A stretch of 38,605 nt of DNA from Lawsonibacter sp. GTDB lineage: Bacteria; Bacillota; Clostridia; Oscillospirales; Oscillospiraceae. The stretch spans positions 1-38,605 of the forward strand of contig JAAWAD010000084.1 of the NCBI GenBank assembly GCA_022791995.1. Reading direction: 5' to 3'. A program made the position numbers and the translations under genes. Under the pieces are notes generated by a model. The model did no database searches. It saw nothing but the letters and a program-made list of their open reading frames with translations, and was not told the origin of the DNA. Below, one piece after another: positions 8,384-15,967 of this stretch (position 1 is the first letter of the stretch; each line of letters begins with the position of its first letter).

Positions 8384-9160
8384 ATGTCTTTTGTAACACT
8401 GGAGCAAAAGGGGCCCGTTGGCATCATCACAATGAACCGGCCCGAGGCTCTGAACGCGTTGAACGACCAGGTGCTGAAGGACTTGGCGGAGATTCTGGAT
8501 CAGGTGGAGGCCAACGACGAAATTTTGGTGGCGATTGTCACTGGGGCGGGCCGGTCTTTTGTGGCCGGCGCGGACATCGGGCAGATGTCCGGCTTCTCCG
8601 CGGTGGAGGGAAAGCACTTTGGCGCCTATGGAAACAGCGTCTTCCTGAAGCTGGAGAATTTGACCAAGCCCACCATCGCAGCGGTGAATGGCTTTGCCCT
8701 GGGGGGTGGATGTGAGTTGTCCATGGCCTGCGACATCCGTCTTGCCAGTGAGAAGGCCAAGTTTGGTCAGCCCGAGGTGGGCCTGGGCATCACCCCCGGC
8801 TTTGGCGGAACCCAGCGGCTTCCCCGCATTGTGGGGGTATCCAATGCCATGGAGCTGATTCTGACCGCCAAGGTCATTAAGGCGGAGGAGGCCCAGGCTA
8901 TGGGGGTGGTGAGCCACGTCTACCCCGCCGAGGAGCTGATGGATAAGGCCCTGGAGCTGGCCAATGCCATCGCCGCCAACGCCCAGGTGGCCGTGCGCCA
9001 GTCCAAAGCGGCCATCCGCCGGGGAATGCAGACCGATATGACCACCGGCGCCGCCTTTGAGGCGGAGGCCTTCGGTCTGTGCTTTGCCACGGAGGACCAG
9101 AAGGATGCCATGCAGGCCTTTGTGAAGAAAGAGAAGCTGGCCTCCTTCAAAAACCGCTGA
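8384..9160 (+). CDS. Enoyl-CoA hydratase / crotonase family protein
   Basis: It likely hydrates or dehydrates short-chain acyl-CoA, as in the crotonyl-CoA step of butyrate formation or fatty acid turnover. The 258 residues show MNRPEALNALN, the oxyanion-hole segment VAGADIGQMS, GGGCELSMACDIRLAS with the first catalytic Glu, and GQPEVGLGITPGFGGTQRLPR with the second. The ATG at 8384 is chosen because AAAGGAGG at 8368-8375 lies 8 bases upstream and the family N-terminus begins there. It stands without the usual bcd/etf/hbd genes, so the exact substrate is open. The next gene starts directly after its stop. Confidence 0.9.
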   Translation: MSFVTLEQKGPVGIITMNRPEALNALNDQVLKDLAEILDQVEANDEILVAIVTGAGRSFVAGADIGQMSGFSAVEGKHFGAYGNSVFLKLENLTKPTIAAVNGFALGGGCELSMACDIRLASEKAKFGQPEVGLGITPGFGGTQRLPRIVGVSNAMELILTAKVIKAEEAQAMGVVSHVYPAEELMDKALELANAIAANAQVAVRQSKAAIRRGMQTDMTTGAAFEAEAFGLCFATEDQKDAMQAFVKKEKLASFKNR

Positions 9161-9622
9161 GTGGACCACAGGGGCTATATGGCCCAGGCTCTGGAGCTTG
9201 CCCGACAGGCCGTCTCCACTGGGGATGTACCGGTGGGCTGCGTCATTGTCCGGGACGGGGAAATTATTGGCCGGGGGCGCAACCGCAGGGAGGAGCGGGG
9301 AGACGCCCTGGCCCACGCCGAGCTGGAGGCGATCCGGGAGGCCTGCGCCCATACGGGGACCTGGCGGCTTCACGGCTGCACCCTGTATGTCACGCTGGAG
9401 CCCTGCCCCATGTGTGCCGGAGGGATCCTCAATGCCCGTATCGACACCATTCGATACGGGGCCCGGGACCCGAAGGCGGGGTGCTGCGGTTCGGTGCTCA
9501 ACCTCTTCGAGGAGGCCTTCAATCACCGGCCCCGCATCTACCAAGGGCCTCTGATTGAACCCTGCGAAGCTCTGCTGCGGAACTTTTTCGAGGGCCTCCG
9601 TGGACGGCCCCGGGAGATTTAA
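9161..9622 (+). CDS. tadA: tRNA adenosine(34) deaminase TadA
   Basis: TadA converts adenosine 34 to inosine in the tRNA-Arg anticodon. The 153-residue protein has the zinc/catalytic motif AHAELEAI (HAE) and the PCXXC motif LEPCPMCAGGIL. The GTG at 9161 follows the preceding stop without a gap and gives MDHRGYMAQALELA, the usual TadA N-terminus; an ATG at 9179 with AGGGG upstream would remove it. No separate Shine-Dalgarno precedes the GTG, so translation is probably coupled to the crotonase gene. The last codons overlap the first conserved box of the small-RNA locus. Confidence 0.95.
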   Translation: MDHRGYMAQALELARQAVSTGDVPVGCVIVRDGEIIGRGRNRREERGDALAHAELEAIREACAHTGTWRLHGCTLYVTLEPCPMCAGGILNARIDTIRYGARDPKAGCCGSVLNLFEEAFNHRPRIYQGPLIEPCEALLRNFFEGLRGRPREI

Positions 9623-9635
9623 AGCTTTTGTAACA
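9616..9635 (+). repeat. 20-bp box, copy A
   Basis: GATTTAAAGCTTTTGTAACA is identical to 9835-9854. It overlaps the tadA stop codon and ends 7 bases before the -35 of the first small-RNA promoter. The same spacing in both copies suggests a protein-binding or UP-like element. Confidence 0.7.
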
Positions 9636-9642
9636 TTTGAAG

Positions 9643-9672
9643 GTGACTTTTTTAATAATCCCCCGCTATACT
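9643..9672 (+). promoter_or_regulatory. Promoter of small-RNA candidate A
   Basis: GTGACT (9643-9648), 18 bases, TATACT (9667-9672). The arrangement is the same as at 9862-9891, with exactly 31 bases from the 20-bp box to the -10 in both copies. Confidence 0.5.
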
Positions 9673-9678
9673 AAAGAG

Positions 9679-9760
9679 CGTAAGGCAAGAACATCTTTTC
9701 ATTCTATCCTCCAATTTCTTGAAAGGCTGGTGCGAGATTCGCACCAGCCTTCCTCCTTGC
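9679..9760 (+). ncRNA. Small-RNA candidate A
   Basis: A predicted transcript of about 75-85 bases starting some 7 bases after the -10. The 5' half is unstructured and pyrimidine-rich, with TTTTCATTCTATCCTCC, whose UCCUCC could pair with Shine-Dalgarno sequences. The 3' half is a perfect 13-bp hairpin (9723-9735 with 9739-9751, loop GAT) followed by CCTCC rather than a T run. No open reading frame of note. Support is the parallel layout of copy B. Both ends are inferred. Confidence 0.45.
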
Positions 9761-9834
9761 AAGGGGCTCGCCTCTGTCTGAGAACGAAGGGCGGTCTCCG
9801 GGCTGCCCCTGTATGCTGCCTTCTGACCGAAGAA

Positions 9835-9854
9835 GATTTAAAGCTTTTGTAACA
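9835..9854 (+). repeat. 20-bp box, copy B
   Basis: Identical to 9616-9635. It ends 7 bases before the -35 of the second small-RNA promoter. Confidence 0.7.
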
Positions 9855-9861
9855 ATTCGGG

Positions 9862-9891
9862 TTGGATTTCTTAATATCTTTTCGGTAAGAT
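9862..9891 (+). promoter_or_regulatory. Promoter of small-RNA candidate B
   Basis: TTGGAT (9862-9867), 18 bases, TAAGAT (9886-9891), aligned with the promoter of copy A. Confidence 0.45.
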
Positions 9892-9897
9892 AAGAAT

Positions 9898-9985
9898 CGC
9901 AAGAGACAGTTCGTTTCATTTTAATCCTCTTTTTCAGCAATAGGCCCCGAACGCTTTGGAGTTGGCGTTCGGGGCCTATTGTATT
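9898..9985 (+). ncRNA. Small-RNA candidate B
   Basis: Paralogue of candidate A. The pyrimidine-rich segment GTTTCATTTTAATCCTC is again followed by a strong hairpin, here 16 bp perfect (9939-9954 with 9965-9980). The hairpin starts 47 bases after the -10, against 50 in copy A. The stem sequences differ completely while the box, promoter layout and TTTCATT..A.TCCTC segment are kept, which points to selection on the single-stranded part. Confidence 0.45.
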
Positions 9986-10057
9986 CTGTAGGGCTTTAGC
10001 GGTTGTTTTGGGAGCATTTAACTGTGTCAATGGCCAGAACAATCGTCAGGCAGTACA

Positions 10058-10083
10058 GAGCGCCCCCTTTCCTGGGGGCGCTC
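10058..10083 (-). terminator. Hairpin after the AGCS symporter gene
   Basis: GAGCGCCCCC (10058-10067) pairs perfectly with GGGGGCGCTC (10074-10083), 5 bases beyond the symporter stop. There is no T tract on either side, so it may act as an RNA 3' end protector or a weak terminator. Confidence 0.5.
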
Positions 10084-10088
10084 CGAAG

Positions 10089-11471
10089 TTATTTCTGCTT
10101 GTTGAAATAATCCTTGGTGATGGACGCGGCCACACTGGACAGAGCCAGCAGGGCAACCAGGTTGGGGATGGCCATAGCGCCGTTGAGGGTGTCGGCAATA
10201 TCCCACATGAGCTGGCCGGAGCCAGTGGCGCCCACAATGCAGAACAGAACGAAAATTACCTTATAGGCCAAAATAAAGGTCTTGTTGTCCCGGGCGATAT
10301 AGCCCCAGCACCGCTCGCCGTAGTAGCTCCAGCTGAGGATAGTGGACAGGGCAAAGAACAGCAGGCTGATCTGGATGACAGTGCCGCCGATGGTGCCGGG
10401 GAGGATGGTATTGAAGGCCGCCACAGCCGCTGCACCCTTGGAGGAGAAGGCGTCCAGACCGCCGGCGGTATCCAGCACACCGGAGAGGATTACGGCAAGG
10501 GAGGTGATGGTGCAGATGACGATGGTGTCAATGAAGACCTCAAACACGCCCCAGATGGCCTGCTCGCAGGGCTCCTCGGTGGAGGAGGCGGCGTGGGCGA
10601 TGGGGGCGGAGCCCAAGCCGGCCTCGTTAGAGAAGACGCCCCGGGCGAAGCCATTCTTCATGGCGACCATAATGGCATAGCCAAAGATACCGCCGCCCAC
10701 AGCCTCAAAGCTGAAGGCACTGGAGAAGATAGCGCCCAGCGCGGCGGGGATCTCCGTGGCGCGCAGTACAATTACACCAATGCCGGCCAGGATATAGAAG
10801 ATGGCCATAAAGGGCACCAGCAGAGAGGTGACCTGACCGATGCGCTTCACGCCGCCGATGACCACGATGGAGACCAGGACCATCAGGACGATGCCGGTCA
10901 CCAGGGGATCCAGGCCGAACAGGCCGCTCATGGCTCCGGCAATCTCACTGGACTGGGCGATGTTGCCAATGCCGAAGGAGGCCAGACCGCCCAGAACAGC
11001 GAAGATGGCAGCCAGCCACTTCCAGCTCTTCCCTAGGCCGTTTTCGATGTAGTACATGGGGCCGCCCTCGTAGGCGCCGTTTGCGCCGGTGTTGCGGTAT
11101 TTCATAGCCAGGGCGATCTCGCAGTACTTGGTACACATACCGAAAAAGGCGGATACCCACATCCAGAATACGGCGCCCGGTCCGCCGGCAAAGATAGCGC
11201 CGGTGACGCCGGCGATGTTGCCGGTGCCCACCGTGCCGGCCAGGGCGGTGGTCACGGCCTGGAAGGGGGACAGGTTGCTGCCGTGGTCCTTATCCTTCTT
11301 CTGGAACAGGGAGCCGATGGTGTTCTTCATGATGAAGCCGAACCAGCGGACCTGAATCCAGCCCGTGCGGAAGGTCAGGTAGATGCCGGTGCCCACCAGA
11401 AGGACCAGCATGATGGGGCCCCAGACAAAGCCGTTGATCGCGTTGTTGACCTTTGTGACAATTTCTAACAT
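10089..11471 (-). CDS. Sodium:alanine/glycine symporter, AGCS family
   Basis: An inner-membrane carrier of the alanine-or-glycine:cation symporter family, 460 residues, with about ten hydrophobic segments. Family landmarks are GTGNIAGVTGAIFAGGPGA, GGPMYYIENGLGK and FSNEAGLGSAPIAHA. The ATG at 11471 (MLEIVTKVNNAING) has AGAGG upstream; in-frame codons further upstream run through the riboswitch and are not coding. The glycine riboswitch before it supports glycine as a substrate. In such operons the carrier is often an exporter or scavenger switched on by excess glycine; the direction here is not known. Confidence 0.92.
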   Translation of the reverse strand: MLEIVTKVNNAINGFVWGPIMLVLLVGTGIYLTFRTGWIQVRWFGFIMKNTIGSLFQKKDKDHGSNLSPFQAVTTALAGTVGTGNIAGVTGAIFAGGPGAVFWMWVSAFFGMCTKYCEIALAMKYRNTGANGAYEGGPMYYIENGLGKSWKWLAAIFAVLGGLASFGIGNIAQSSEIAGAMSGLFGLDPLVTGIVLMVLVSIVVIGGVKRIGQVTSLLVPFMAIFYILAGIGVIVLRATEIPAALGAIFSSAFSFEAVGGGIFGYAIMVAMKNGFARGVFSNEAGLGSAPIAHAASSTEEPCEQAIWGVFEVFIDTIVICTITSLAVILSGVLDTAGGLDAFSSKGAAAVAAFNTILPGTIGGTVIQISLLFFALSTILSWSYYGERCWGYIARDNKTFILAYKVIFVLFCIVGATGSGQLMWDIADTLNGAMAIPNLVALLALSSVAASITKDYFNKQK

Positions 11472-11508
11472 TGCTTTTTCCTCTCTTTTCCTCACACATT
11501 TTGAGTGG

Positions 11509-11547
11509 ATAAAACGAATGGGGAGCACAGCCCAAAGGTGCGCTCCC
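11509..11547 (-). terminator. Expression-platform hairpin of the glycine riboswitch
   Basis: On the minus strand a 9-bp stem (11539-11547 with 11521-11529, one G-U pair) is followed by CATTCGTTTTAT. It lies between the second aptamer and the symporter start, where a regulated terminator is expected. Confidence 0.5.
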
Positions 11548-11601
11548 ACAGCAATGACACCCCACGCCCTGACACGACCGCAGCCGGCCCCAGGGAGGGG
11601 G

Positions 11602-11768
11602 AGTGTCTCTGTCCTTTTGCCTGAGAGATTGGCGGGAGAACCCGCTTTGCACCTTCGGCCCCCGTATACACGGGTGTCTCCAGAGTGCCATCCATCCGCA
11701 GTCCTGGTACCTGAGAGCGTTACACCGTCGGTGGGCCCTCCCGAAGGGGGCCGCTTCTCTGCGGACAT
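11602..11768 (-). promoter_or_regulatory. Tandem glycine riboswitch
   Basis: Two glycine aptamers are read on the minus strand. The first (about 11765-11695) is closed by TCCGCAG / CTGCGGA and contains ACCGACGGTGTAAC followed by CTCTCAGGTACCAGGAC. The second (about 11690-11604) contains GCCGAAGGTGCAAAG and CTCTCAGGCAAAAGGACAG. These are the conserved cores of the class. The tandem layout in front of an AGCS carrier is the classic context. Confidence 0.9.
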
Positions 11769-11804
11769 CATCTGGCCTATTCGATTGTCCATTTTATGGA
11801 GACA

Positions 11805-11833
11805 ATTATATACGCTATGCGGACAAAAGGCAA
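11805..11833 (-). promoter_or_regulatory. Promoter of the riboswitch/symporter transcript
   Basis: On the minus strand TTGCCT (11828-11833), 17 bases, TATAAT (11805-11810), about 35-40 bases before the first aptamer. Confidence 0.65.
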
Positions 11834-11872
11834 GAAAAATTTTTTGGAATTTCGCTTTTCGGTGCTCTTCAT

Positions 11873-11902
11873 AAAAACCCCCGGGAAATCCCGGGGGTTT
11901 TT
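11873..11902 (-). terminator. Terminator of the rimI-to-TIGR04076 operon
   Basis: A near-perfect palindrome, AAAAACCCCCGGGA / TCCCGGGGGTTTTT, gives a GC stem followed by T runs on both strands. It lies 18 bases after the last gene of the minus-strand operon. Confidence 0.85.
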
Positions 11903-11920
11903 AGCGTTTTTGAGGGGGAA

Positions 11921-12274
11921 CTAGGGGGAATCACAGAAATTTCCTTTAAAAAAGTTTTCATTTCCAAGCGGCTCTGCTGTCAGGCGGAACAGAACGCATC
12001 CATCGGGGCAGACCACATTTTTGCTGAACCGGCTGTCACCGCCCACGTTTTCCAAGTCGCCGCCGCTTCGGACGGCCTCCATCAAGGGAAACAGGAGCAG
12101 CATCACCTTGGAGCAGATCCCATGGCCCTTCTCGTTAACTGGACAGCCATAGGTACAGGTGTACCGGTCCCCGATTTCCTCTCCGTTCCGGCAGTAGTGC
12201 TCGGTGGAGCTGCCCCGGAGAAAGCCTGTCACCTCAATGGTAAAGGCGTACTCCTCGTCATACCATTTTTTCAT
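11921..12274 (-). CDS. TIGR04076 family protein
   Basis: A 117-residue cysteine-bearing protein. The pattern YAFTIEVTGFLRG...GEEIGDRYTCTYGCP...GICSKVMLLLFPLMEAVRSGGD...VVCPDGCVLFRLTA matches the TIGR04076 family of small anaerobe proteins of unknown function. Cysteines at CTYGCP, GICS and CPDGC could bind a metal. The start overlaps the end of the regulator gene by 4 bases. Confidence 0.7.
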   Translation of the reverse strand: MKKWYDEEYAFTIEVTGFLRGSSTEHYCRNGEEIGDRYTCTYGCPVNEKGHGICSKVMLLLFPLMEAVRSGGDLENVGGDSRFSKNVVCPDGCVLFRLTAEPLGNENFFKGNFCDSP

Positions 12275-13527
12275 TGGCTTCTCCAGCGCTTCAGGGTGGG
12301 GAACCAGGAGCGCATATTCCGCTCCGCCTCCTCCAGGGGACCGAGAGGAAAGCCGTTCTCCGCATTAAACTTCAGATTGAAAGCGATCATATCCTCCATA
12401 GTGGCGTCCGGGGCGGTAAAGGCCCCGCCCTGATAGCAGTAGCGGCAGTAGTCCGGGCTGAGGCTGCCGTCGGCCTCGGTCCCCTGGTCCTCCGGGCGGT
12501 CCAGAGGCATCATGCAGCATTGACAAAATTTTCTCTCTTCCATGGGGGAATCCTCCTTATGTTGGGGGAGCTTTGGCTCCTCTCTGTCCATAGGATACCC
12601 CGGGAAACCTGACAGGGTCTGTCCAGTTTCATATTGGGCAGCCGCTTTTTTTGCCTCTCTCTGCACCAGCTCCCGCCAGCCGGCCGGAGCCAGCACCTCT
12701 ACCTGCGCCCCAAAGGACAGGAGAAAGGACAGCAGCCAGTTGTCCCCTGGAAGGGTATCCTCCACCAGAAGACAGCCGCTTGCCTCCGTCTTGACCTGTC
12801 TGGGGTGGAAGAAATCCCGTACACGCCAGGCCGCCTCCGGCTGAAACCGCAGATACAGAGCCACGGTCGGACAAGCGGAAGGGGCGGGCGGGTCCAGCGC
12901 CGGCGGGATGGAGCGGGGAAGGAAGCTGTCCGGCTCCAGCACGGCGTCTTCGATGCGAGTCAGCCGGAAGGTCCGCCAGCCCCGGCGCAGACGGCACCAG
13001 CCCTGGAGGTACCAGCAGCCCTCCTTGAAGGCCAGCCGGACAGGTTCTGCCGAACGGTGGGTCTGTTCCCCTGCGGCGCTGTAGTAGGTGAAGGACAGCA
13101 CATGCCGGGTCAGAATGGCCCGCTTGACAATGGAAAAGGTGGCCTGCTCCCGTGCGCCGCCGCCCCAGCCGGCAAAGTCCACCTCCAGCCAGTTGCCGCC
13201 CTCCCGGCGAAATAGAGCGGACAGCCGGGCCAGGGTCTCTCCTGTCTCTCCGCTCTGAAAGGACAGCACCGCCTGGAGGGCCAGAAGGATCTCGTCCTGC
13301 TCCTCTGGAGACAACAGAGCCCGATCCAGCACAAACTGGTCCATCAGGCGGATGCCGCCGCCCTGTCCCTGCTGGGTATACACCGGGATACCCGCTGCCG
13401 ACAGGGCGTCTATATCCCGGTAGATGGTCCGCTCCGACACCTCGAAGCGCTCCGCCAGCTCCCGGGCGGTGAGAGCGCGCTTCTCCACCAGCAGGTAGAG
13501 GATCTGAAACAGACGGCTGTTTTTCAT
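12271..13527 (-). CDS. WYL-domain transcriptional regulator fused to a zinc ribbon
   Basis: A YafY/DeoR-type regulator of 418 residues. Residues 1-65 form a winged helix-turn-helix (ALTARELAERFEVSERTIYRDIDALSAAG as two joined motifs), the middle (about 140-200) is a WYL domain (LSFTYYSAAGEQ..., EPVRLAFKEGCWYLQGWC), and about 215-300 looks like the WCX dimer domain. An unusual C-terminal part from about residue 330 has CQCCMMPL...DYCRYCYQGGAF, a putative zinc ribbon of the type normally found as a separate small protein. Near the join lies an acidic/basic linker. WYL regulators often respond to small ligands or nucleic acids; the target is unknown, perhaps its own operon. Confidence 0.85.
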   Translation of the reverse strand: MKNSRLFQILYLLVEKRALTARELAERFEVSERTIYRDIDALSAAGIPVYTQQGQGGGIRLMDQFVLDRALLSPEEQDEILLALQAVLSFQSGETGETLARLSALFRREGGNWLEVDFAGWGGGAREQATFSIVKRAILTRHVLSFTYYSAAGEQTHRSAEPVRLAFKEGCWYLQGWCRLRRGWRTFRLTRIEDAVLEPDSFLPRSIPPALDPPAPSACPTVALYLRFQPEAAWRVRDFFHPRQVKTEASGCLLVEDTLPGDNWLLSFLLSFGAQVEVLAPAGWRELVQREAKKAAAQYETGQTLSGFPGYPMDREEPKLPQHKEDSPMEERKFCQCCMMPLDRPEDQGTEADGSLSPDYCRYCYQGGAFTAPDATMEDMIAFNLKFNAENGFPLGPLEEAERNMRSWFPTLKRWRSQ

Positions 13528-13542
13528 GGGCGGCTCTCCCCG

Positions 13543-14691
13543 CTACCGGCCTGCAAAAAAAGTCTCCAGCTCTTTCTGAGCGGCCTGAACCGATCCCTGG
13601 ACAAAGTCGGGCTTGCCGCCCCCCCGGCCCTGAAGGGCCTGGTTCAGCTCCTTGGTGAGGGTGCGCAGGTCGCCTCCCTTCTGGCCGATGGCGTACTTAT
13701 ACCCCTGGCCGTCCTGGCCGGAGAAGCAGGTGCACCGGCCCCCGCAGGTCTGGAGCACCGCGTCGCACAGGCGGCGCAGGCTGTCGGGGGACAGGTCGGG
13801 CTCAAAGAGGACCACATCCCCTTTGCCGGCCCAGTGGGAGGCCAGGTCGGAGAAGCGGCGCGCCTCCAGGGCGGACAGGCGGGCCTTCAGACCGGCGGCT
13901 TCGCCCAGCAGACGCTCCGCCGCCGCGCCCGTCTCCAGGGGTTTGGCAGACAGCAGGTTGGACACCTGGCGGTTCTGCTCCAAAATTCGGCTGAGGTAAG
14001 CCAGCGCCCGTCCGCCGCAAACCAGCTCAATGCGGACCCCCTCCCGGAATTTCTGGCAGGACAGGAGCTTCACCAGCCCCACCTGCCCCGAAGAGGCCAC
14101 ATGGGTCCCGCAGCAGGCGCAGGTGTCCGCTCCGGGGAAGGAGACAATGCGCACCCGACCGGTGAGAGCTTTTTTGCTCCGGTACTCCAGGGTCTCCAGC
14201 TCTGCCGGCGGGGGGAAGGTGATAGAGACGGGGTGGTCCTCCCAGATATACTGGTTGGCCGCCTGCTCCAGCTCGGCCAGTTCCCGTTCCCCCAGGGGCA
14301 GGCTCAAATCAATGGTAATGACGTCCGCACCCATGTGAAAGCCCACATTTTCGCAGCCCCACTTGGCGTGGGCAATGCCGGACACGATGTGCTCCCCCGA
14401 GTGGTGCTGCATCAGATCAAAGCGGCGGGCCCAGTTGATGCAGCCCTCCACCGTGCTGTCCACTTCCAGGGGGCTGCTGCACAGGTGGACCACCCGGCCC
14501 TCCCGCTCGTGGACCTCCTGCACCGGAACGCCCCCCAGTGTTCCCAAATCAAAGGGCTGACCGCCCCCTTCGGGGTAGAAGGCCGTGCGGTCCAGCACGA
14601 CCTCCCAGCCCTTTTTTCCCGGAACGCAGGATTCCACGGTTCCGGTGAACCGGGTGAGATAGGGATTCTCCTCATATAGCTTTTCCATCAA
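13543..14691 (-). CDS. Alanyl-tRNA editing protein (AlaX-like, with DHHA1 domain)
   Basis: A stand-alone editing factor that hydrolyses mischarged Ser- or Gly-tRNA(Ala). The 382 residues match the C-terminal half of AlaRS. The N-terminal beta-barrel shows DRTAFYPEGGGQPFD, the zinc-binding HXXXH occurs in MQHHSGEHIVSG, the CXXXH pair in CACCGTHVASSGQ, and the C-terminal part ends in a glycine-rich DHHA1 region (ALQGRGGGKPDFVQGS). No catalytic AlaRS domain is present, so it is not a broken synthetase. It starts 2 bases after the sirtuin stop. Confidence 0.92.
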   Translation of the reverse strand: MMEKLYEENPYLTRFTGTVESCVPGKKGWEVVLDRTAFYPEGGGQPFDLGTLGGVPVQEVHEREGRVVHLCSSPLEVDSTVEGCINWARRFDLMQHHSGEHIVSGIAHAKWGCENVGFHMGADVITIDLSLPLGERELAELEQAANQYIWEDHPVSITFPPPAELETLEYRSKKALTGRVRIVSFPGADTCACCGTHVASSGQVGLVKLLSCQKFREGVRIELVCGGRALAYLSRILEQNRQVSNLLSAKPLETGAAAERLLGEAAGLKARLSALEARRFSDLASHWAGKGDVVLFEPDLSPDSLRRLCDAVLQTCGGRCTCFSGQDGQGYKYAIGQKGGDLRTLTKELNQALQGRGGGKPDFVQGSVQAAQKELETFFAGR

Positions 14692-14692
14692 A

Positions 14693-15418
14693 TCAACCGA
14701 CCTCTATTTGTCCCAGGATTTCCCCGATGGGCCCGGTCATCAGCAGATTTGCCTGGGCGTCATAGGGAGTTGGGCTTTTGTTGATAAGGACCAGCCGGTC
14801 ACCGTGGTAATAGCGCACAAGGCTGGCGGCGGGATAGACTGCCAGTGAGGTCCCGCCGATGATGAGCATGTCCGCGCACTGAATGTCGGCCAGGGCGCCC
14901 TCCAGCACCTGGCTGTTCAGAGACTCCTCATACAGGACCACGTCGGGCTTCACACCGCCGCCGCAGGCGCAGAGGGGCACTCCCTGGGAGTCCCGGACAA
15001 ACTCCACCGGATGAAATTTGTTGCACCGCTGGCAGTAGTTCCGGTGGACAGAGCCGTGGAGTTCCCACACCCGACTTGACCCCGCCGCCTGGTGCAAGCC
15101 GTCGATGTTCTGGGTGACGACGCTCCTCAGTTTTCCAACCCGCTCCAGCTCGGCCAGCTTTTTGTGGGCGGCGTTGGGCTGGGCGTCCAGACAGAGCATT
15201 TTGTCCCGGTAAAAACGGAAAAATTCCTCCGGGTTGTGCTGAAAAAAGGTGGCGCTTAAAATTTCCTCCGGGGGCCAGCGGTATGTTTGATTGTACAGGC
15301 CGTCCACGCTGCGGAAATCGGGGATGCCGCTCTCGGTGGACACCCCCGCCCCGCCGAAAAAGACGATGGACTGGCTCTCGTCCACCCACTGCTGCAAGAT
15401 CTCCTGCTGACGGTTCAT
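14693..15418 (-). CDS. NAD-dependent protein deacylase, Sir2 family
   Basis: Removes acyl groups from protein lysines using NAD. The 241 residues contain FFGGAGVSTESGIPDFRS, QNIDGLHQAAGS, the catalytic His in ELHGSVHRNYC, a zinc site CQRC...CACGG, and GGTSLAVYPAASLV. It overlaps rimI by 4 bases, placing a protein deacylase and an N-terminal acetyltransferase on one transcript. Confidence 0.94.
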   Translation of the reverse strand: MNRQQEILQQWVDESQSIVFFGGAGVSTESGIPDFRSVDGLYNQTYRWPPEEILSATFFQHNPEEFFRFYRDKMLCLDAQPNAAHKKLAELERVGKLRSVVTQNIDGLHQAAGSSRVWELHGSVHRNYCQRCNKFHPVEFVRDSQGVPLCACGGGVKPDVVLYEESLNSQVLEGALADIQCADMLIIGGTSLAVYPAASLVRYYHGDRLVLINKSPTPYDAQANLLMTGPIGEILGQIEVG

Positions 15419-15882
15419 GGCTGCTCCTCCTTTTCGTCCCGGGAGAAGACCCGGGTCATGATGACGGCGTCCTCCCGGGGGTGCTGGTAATAGCCCTTCC
15501 GCAGGCCTGCCCGGCGGAAGAGGCGCTTTTCATACAGGGCGATGGCCGGGGTGTTGGACGCCCGGACCTCCAGGGAGAGGAAGGCAAGATTGACCTCTCC
15601 AAACCGGCAGAACACGTCCAGCAGGGCCGAGCCCACCCCGTGCCGCCGGGCGTCGGGCTTGACGGCGATGTTGTCGATGTAGCCCTCGTCCAGCACGGCG
15701 TGAAGGCCGGCGTAGCCCAGGACATTGCCCTCCGGGTCCTCGGCCACGAGAAAGCTGGCCTGGGGGTCAAACAGCTCTGCCTCCAGCAAGGTCTCGGACC
15801 AGGGATCAGAGAAGCAGGCCTTTTCCAGCGCCGCGATCTGGGGGATGTGGCAGCGGGCCATAGGGACAATCTCGTAATACAT
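15415..15882 (-). CDS. rimI: Ribosomal-protein-alanine N-acetyltransferase
   Basis: A GNAT acetyltransferase of 155 residues. It has the acetyl-CoA-binding stretch VKPDARRHGVGSALLDVF, LSLEVRASNTPAIALYEK and FRRAGLRKGYYQHPREDAVIMTR, the RimI pattern. It is the first gene of the minus-strand operon; AGGAGG stands just upstream of its ATG. In many Firmicutes rimI lies beside tsaB/tsaD; here it does not. Confidence 0.88.
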   Translation of the reverse strand: MYYEIVPMARCHIPQIAALEKACFSDPWSETLLEAELFDPQASFLVAEDPEGNVLGYAGLHAVLDEGYIDNIAVKPDARRHGVGSALLDVFCRFGEVNLAFLSLEVRASNTPAIALYEKRLFRRAGLRKGYYQHPREDAVIMTRVFSRDEKEEQP

Positions 15883-15915
15883 GGGATTCCTCCTAGAAAC
15901 GGTTTGATTGCTTCT

Positions 15916-15944
15916 ATTTTACTCTGCCAAACCGACCTTGGCAA
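15916..15944 (-). promoter_or_regulatory. rimI operon promoter
   Basis: On the minus strand TTGCCA (15939-15944), 17 bases, TAAAAT (15916-15921). It is divergent from the YhhN-like gene promoter. Confidence 0.6.
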
Positions 15945-15967
15945 GAGGGAAATCCGATGGTTTGCTC

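Noticed and set aside
9752-9834. Possible third structured RNA between the two small-RNA hairpins
   Set aside because: Contains only a short palindrome (CCTTGCAAGG) and weak GGGC/GCCC pairing; nothing comparable follows copy B.
11472-11792. N-terminal extension of the AGCS carrier
   Set aside because: The in-frame stretch is the glycine riboswitch and its hairpin; family N-terminus and ribosome-binding site place the start at 11471.
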